From the NCBI RefSeq assembly GCF_027579695.1, contig NC_083587.1, positions 36,943,232-37,007,231 on the forward strand: a stretch of DNA of 64,000 bases, written 5' to 3'. The translations under genes and the position numbers were made by a program. Positions 63,356-64,000 of this stretch are shown here, piece by piece. Source of the DNA: Neoarius graeffei (taxonomy: Eukaryota > Chordata > Actinopteri > Siluriformes > Ariidae). Positions within the stretch are counted from its first letter, which is position 1, and every line of letters begins with the position of its first letter. A model generated the notes under the pieces. It searched no databases and was not told where the DNA came from. It worked only from the letters and a program-made list of their open reading frames with translations.

Positions 63356-64000
63356 GTGGCGGCTGCTGGTTTTTAAAACAGGGGAAGCCCATTTTACGCA
63401 TTCATCGTAAAACCTGTAGGCCGGATATCAAAGCATAGAAAGGTGTGCCCCATTAGCATAGTGAACTAGACAACCCTACCTAGTGGCAGAAAGTATTTTT
63501 GCTTGTACATTTCATGTTATAGTCTGGCTTGCCAGGCTAGTGCCTCATATCCTTAATCAAAACTATCAAACATCCAAAAATCACTGGCTATTCAACGAAG
63601 AGCCTTGAACAATCATACCCTGATATGCAACACAGAGTCTTTAACACAACACCCAGCTGTGCAACACATCCTTGAACATCTTCTGCAACACAGTCTGGAA
63701 ATTCATAACCAGGTAGGCTATGCAACACACAGAACCTTGAATATTATACCCAGGTATAACCTATAACACAGAGCCCACCATTCTCTTAACATTACTGAAC
63801 AATATACACACTTCAGATTCATGAACATGAACACTATACACAAATTCTGCCCTTCGCTCCTTTTCCAGAAAATGGTCTGTGACCCTGTCATACCAGCTAG
63901 TTGTGCTTTCCAGAGACTTCACCAATTTCTGTTAGCAGCTAGCACTGCAGATCCCAATAAGGCTCAAGCTAGCCTACAACCAGATTGAACTACAAATGAA
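63356..64000. mobile_element. Probable transposon end running out of the window
   Basis: CAGTGGCGGCTGCTGGTTTT at 63356 followed by GGGGAAGCCCATTTTACG looks like the start of a hAT-type element seen in many fish genomes. The distal part is outside the window, so this is tentative. Confidence 0.4.

Overview
This is eukaryotic nuclear DNA from a bony fish. It carries the 3' parts or whole of three vertebrate genes with GT-AG introns, and the rest is dense, nested transposons of types typical of teleosts: DANA/Mermaid-like SINEs, Tc1 DD34E elements, hAT MITEs and a Ty3/gypsy remnant. The abundant SINE ends in GATGA-type repeats and resembles the zebrafish DANA / channel-catfish Mermaid group, so an otophysan such as a catfish is plausible, but the species cannot be read from the sequence.

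Genes. (1) TMEM108 (retrolinkin), + strand: three 3' exons at 6624-16113; the first coding exon lies upstream of 6624 and was not found. (2) CDV3, + strand: complete, five exons, 24883-36739, 231 codons, with a CpG-containing promoter upstream and a 3'UTR to about 37.93 kb. (3) VPS41, - strand: the last eight exons (258 C-terminal residues, end of the clathrin-type repeat plus the RING-H2 finger) between 59942 and the stop at 42284; the remaining 5' exons lie beyond 64 kb. CDV3 and VPS41 converge tail to tail. In human, TMEM108, BFSP2, CDV3 and TOPBP1 are neighbours on 3q22; here no BFSP2 is visible between TMEM108 and CDV3, and VPS41 takes the place expected for TOPBP1. The three proteins are not known to work together; this is a syntenic block, not an operon.

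Mobile DNA, left to right. 0-6.6 kb: foldback MITE, SINEs, an R4/Dong-like LINE head, a Tc1 MITE. 8.3-16 kb (TMEM108 last intron): decayed Tc1, a second Tc1 family, a gypsy remnant with one good LTR, a Tc1/mariner relic. 16.8-24.3 kb: SINE cluster and an inverted Tc1/foldback complex. 25-36.6 kb (CDV3 introns): a Tc1, a hAT element with a BED finger, a long inverted repeat, a YqaJ-transposon-like gene fragment. 38-42 kb: LINE tail, foldback element with a retro-insertion, another Tc1. 42.4-64 kb (VPS41 introns): a four-element nest, hAT MITEs, a PIF/Harbinger-like element inside a SINE, a palindromic hAT MITE split by a SINE, a 16-unit 30-bp tandem array, a mariner relic, and a full-length Tc1 transposon (60257-61861) with an uninterrupted 340-codon transposase.

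No tRNA, rRNA, CRISPR or bacterial-type feature was found. The most interesting items are the apparently intact Tc1, the datable four-level nest, the MITE carrying a THAP-type exon, the palindromic MITE families with 8- and 9-bp target duplications, and the altered synteny.
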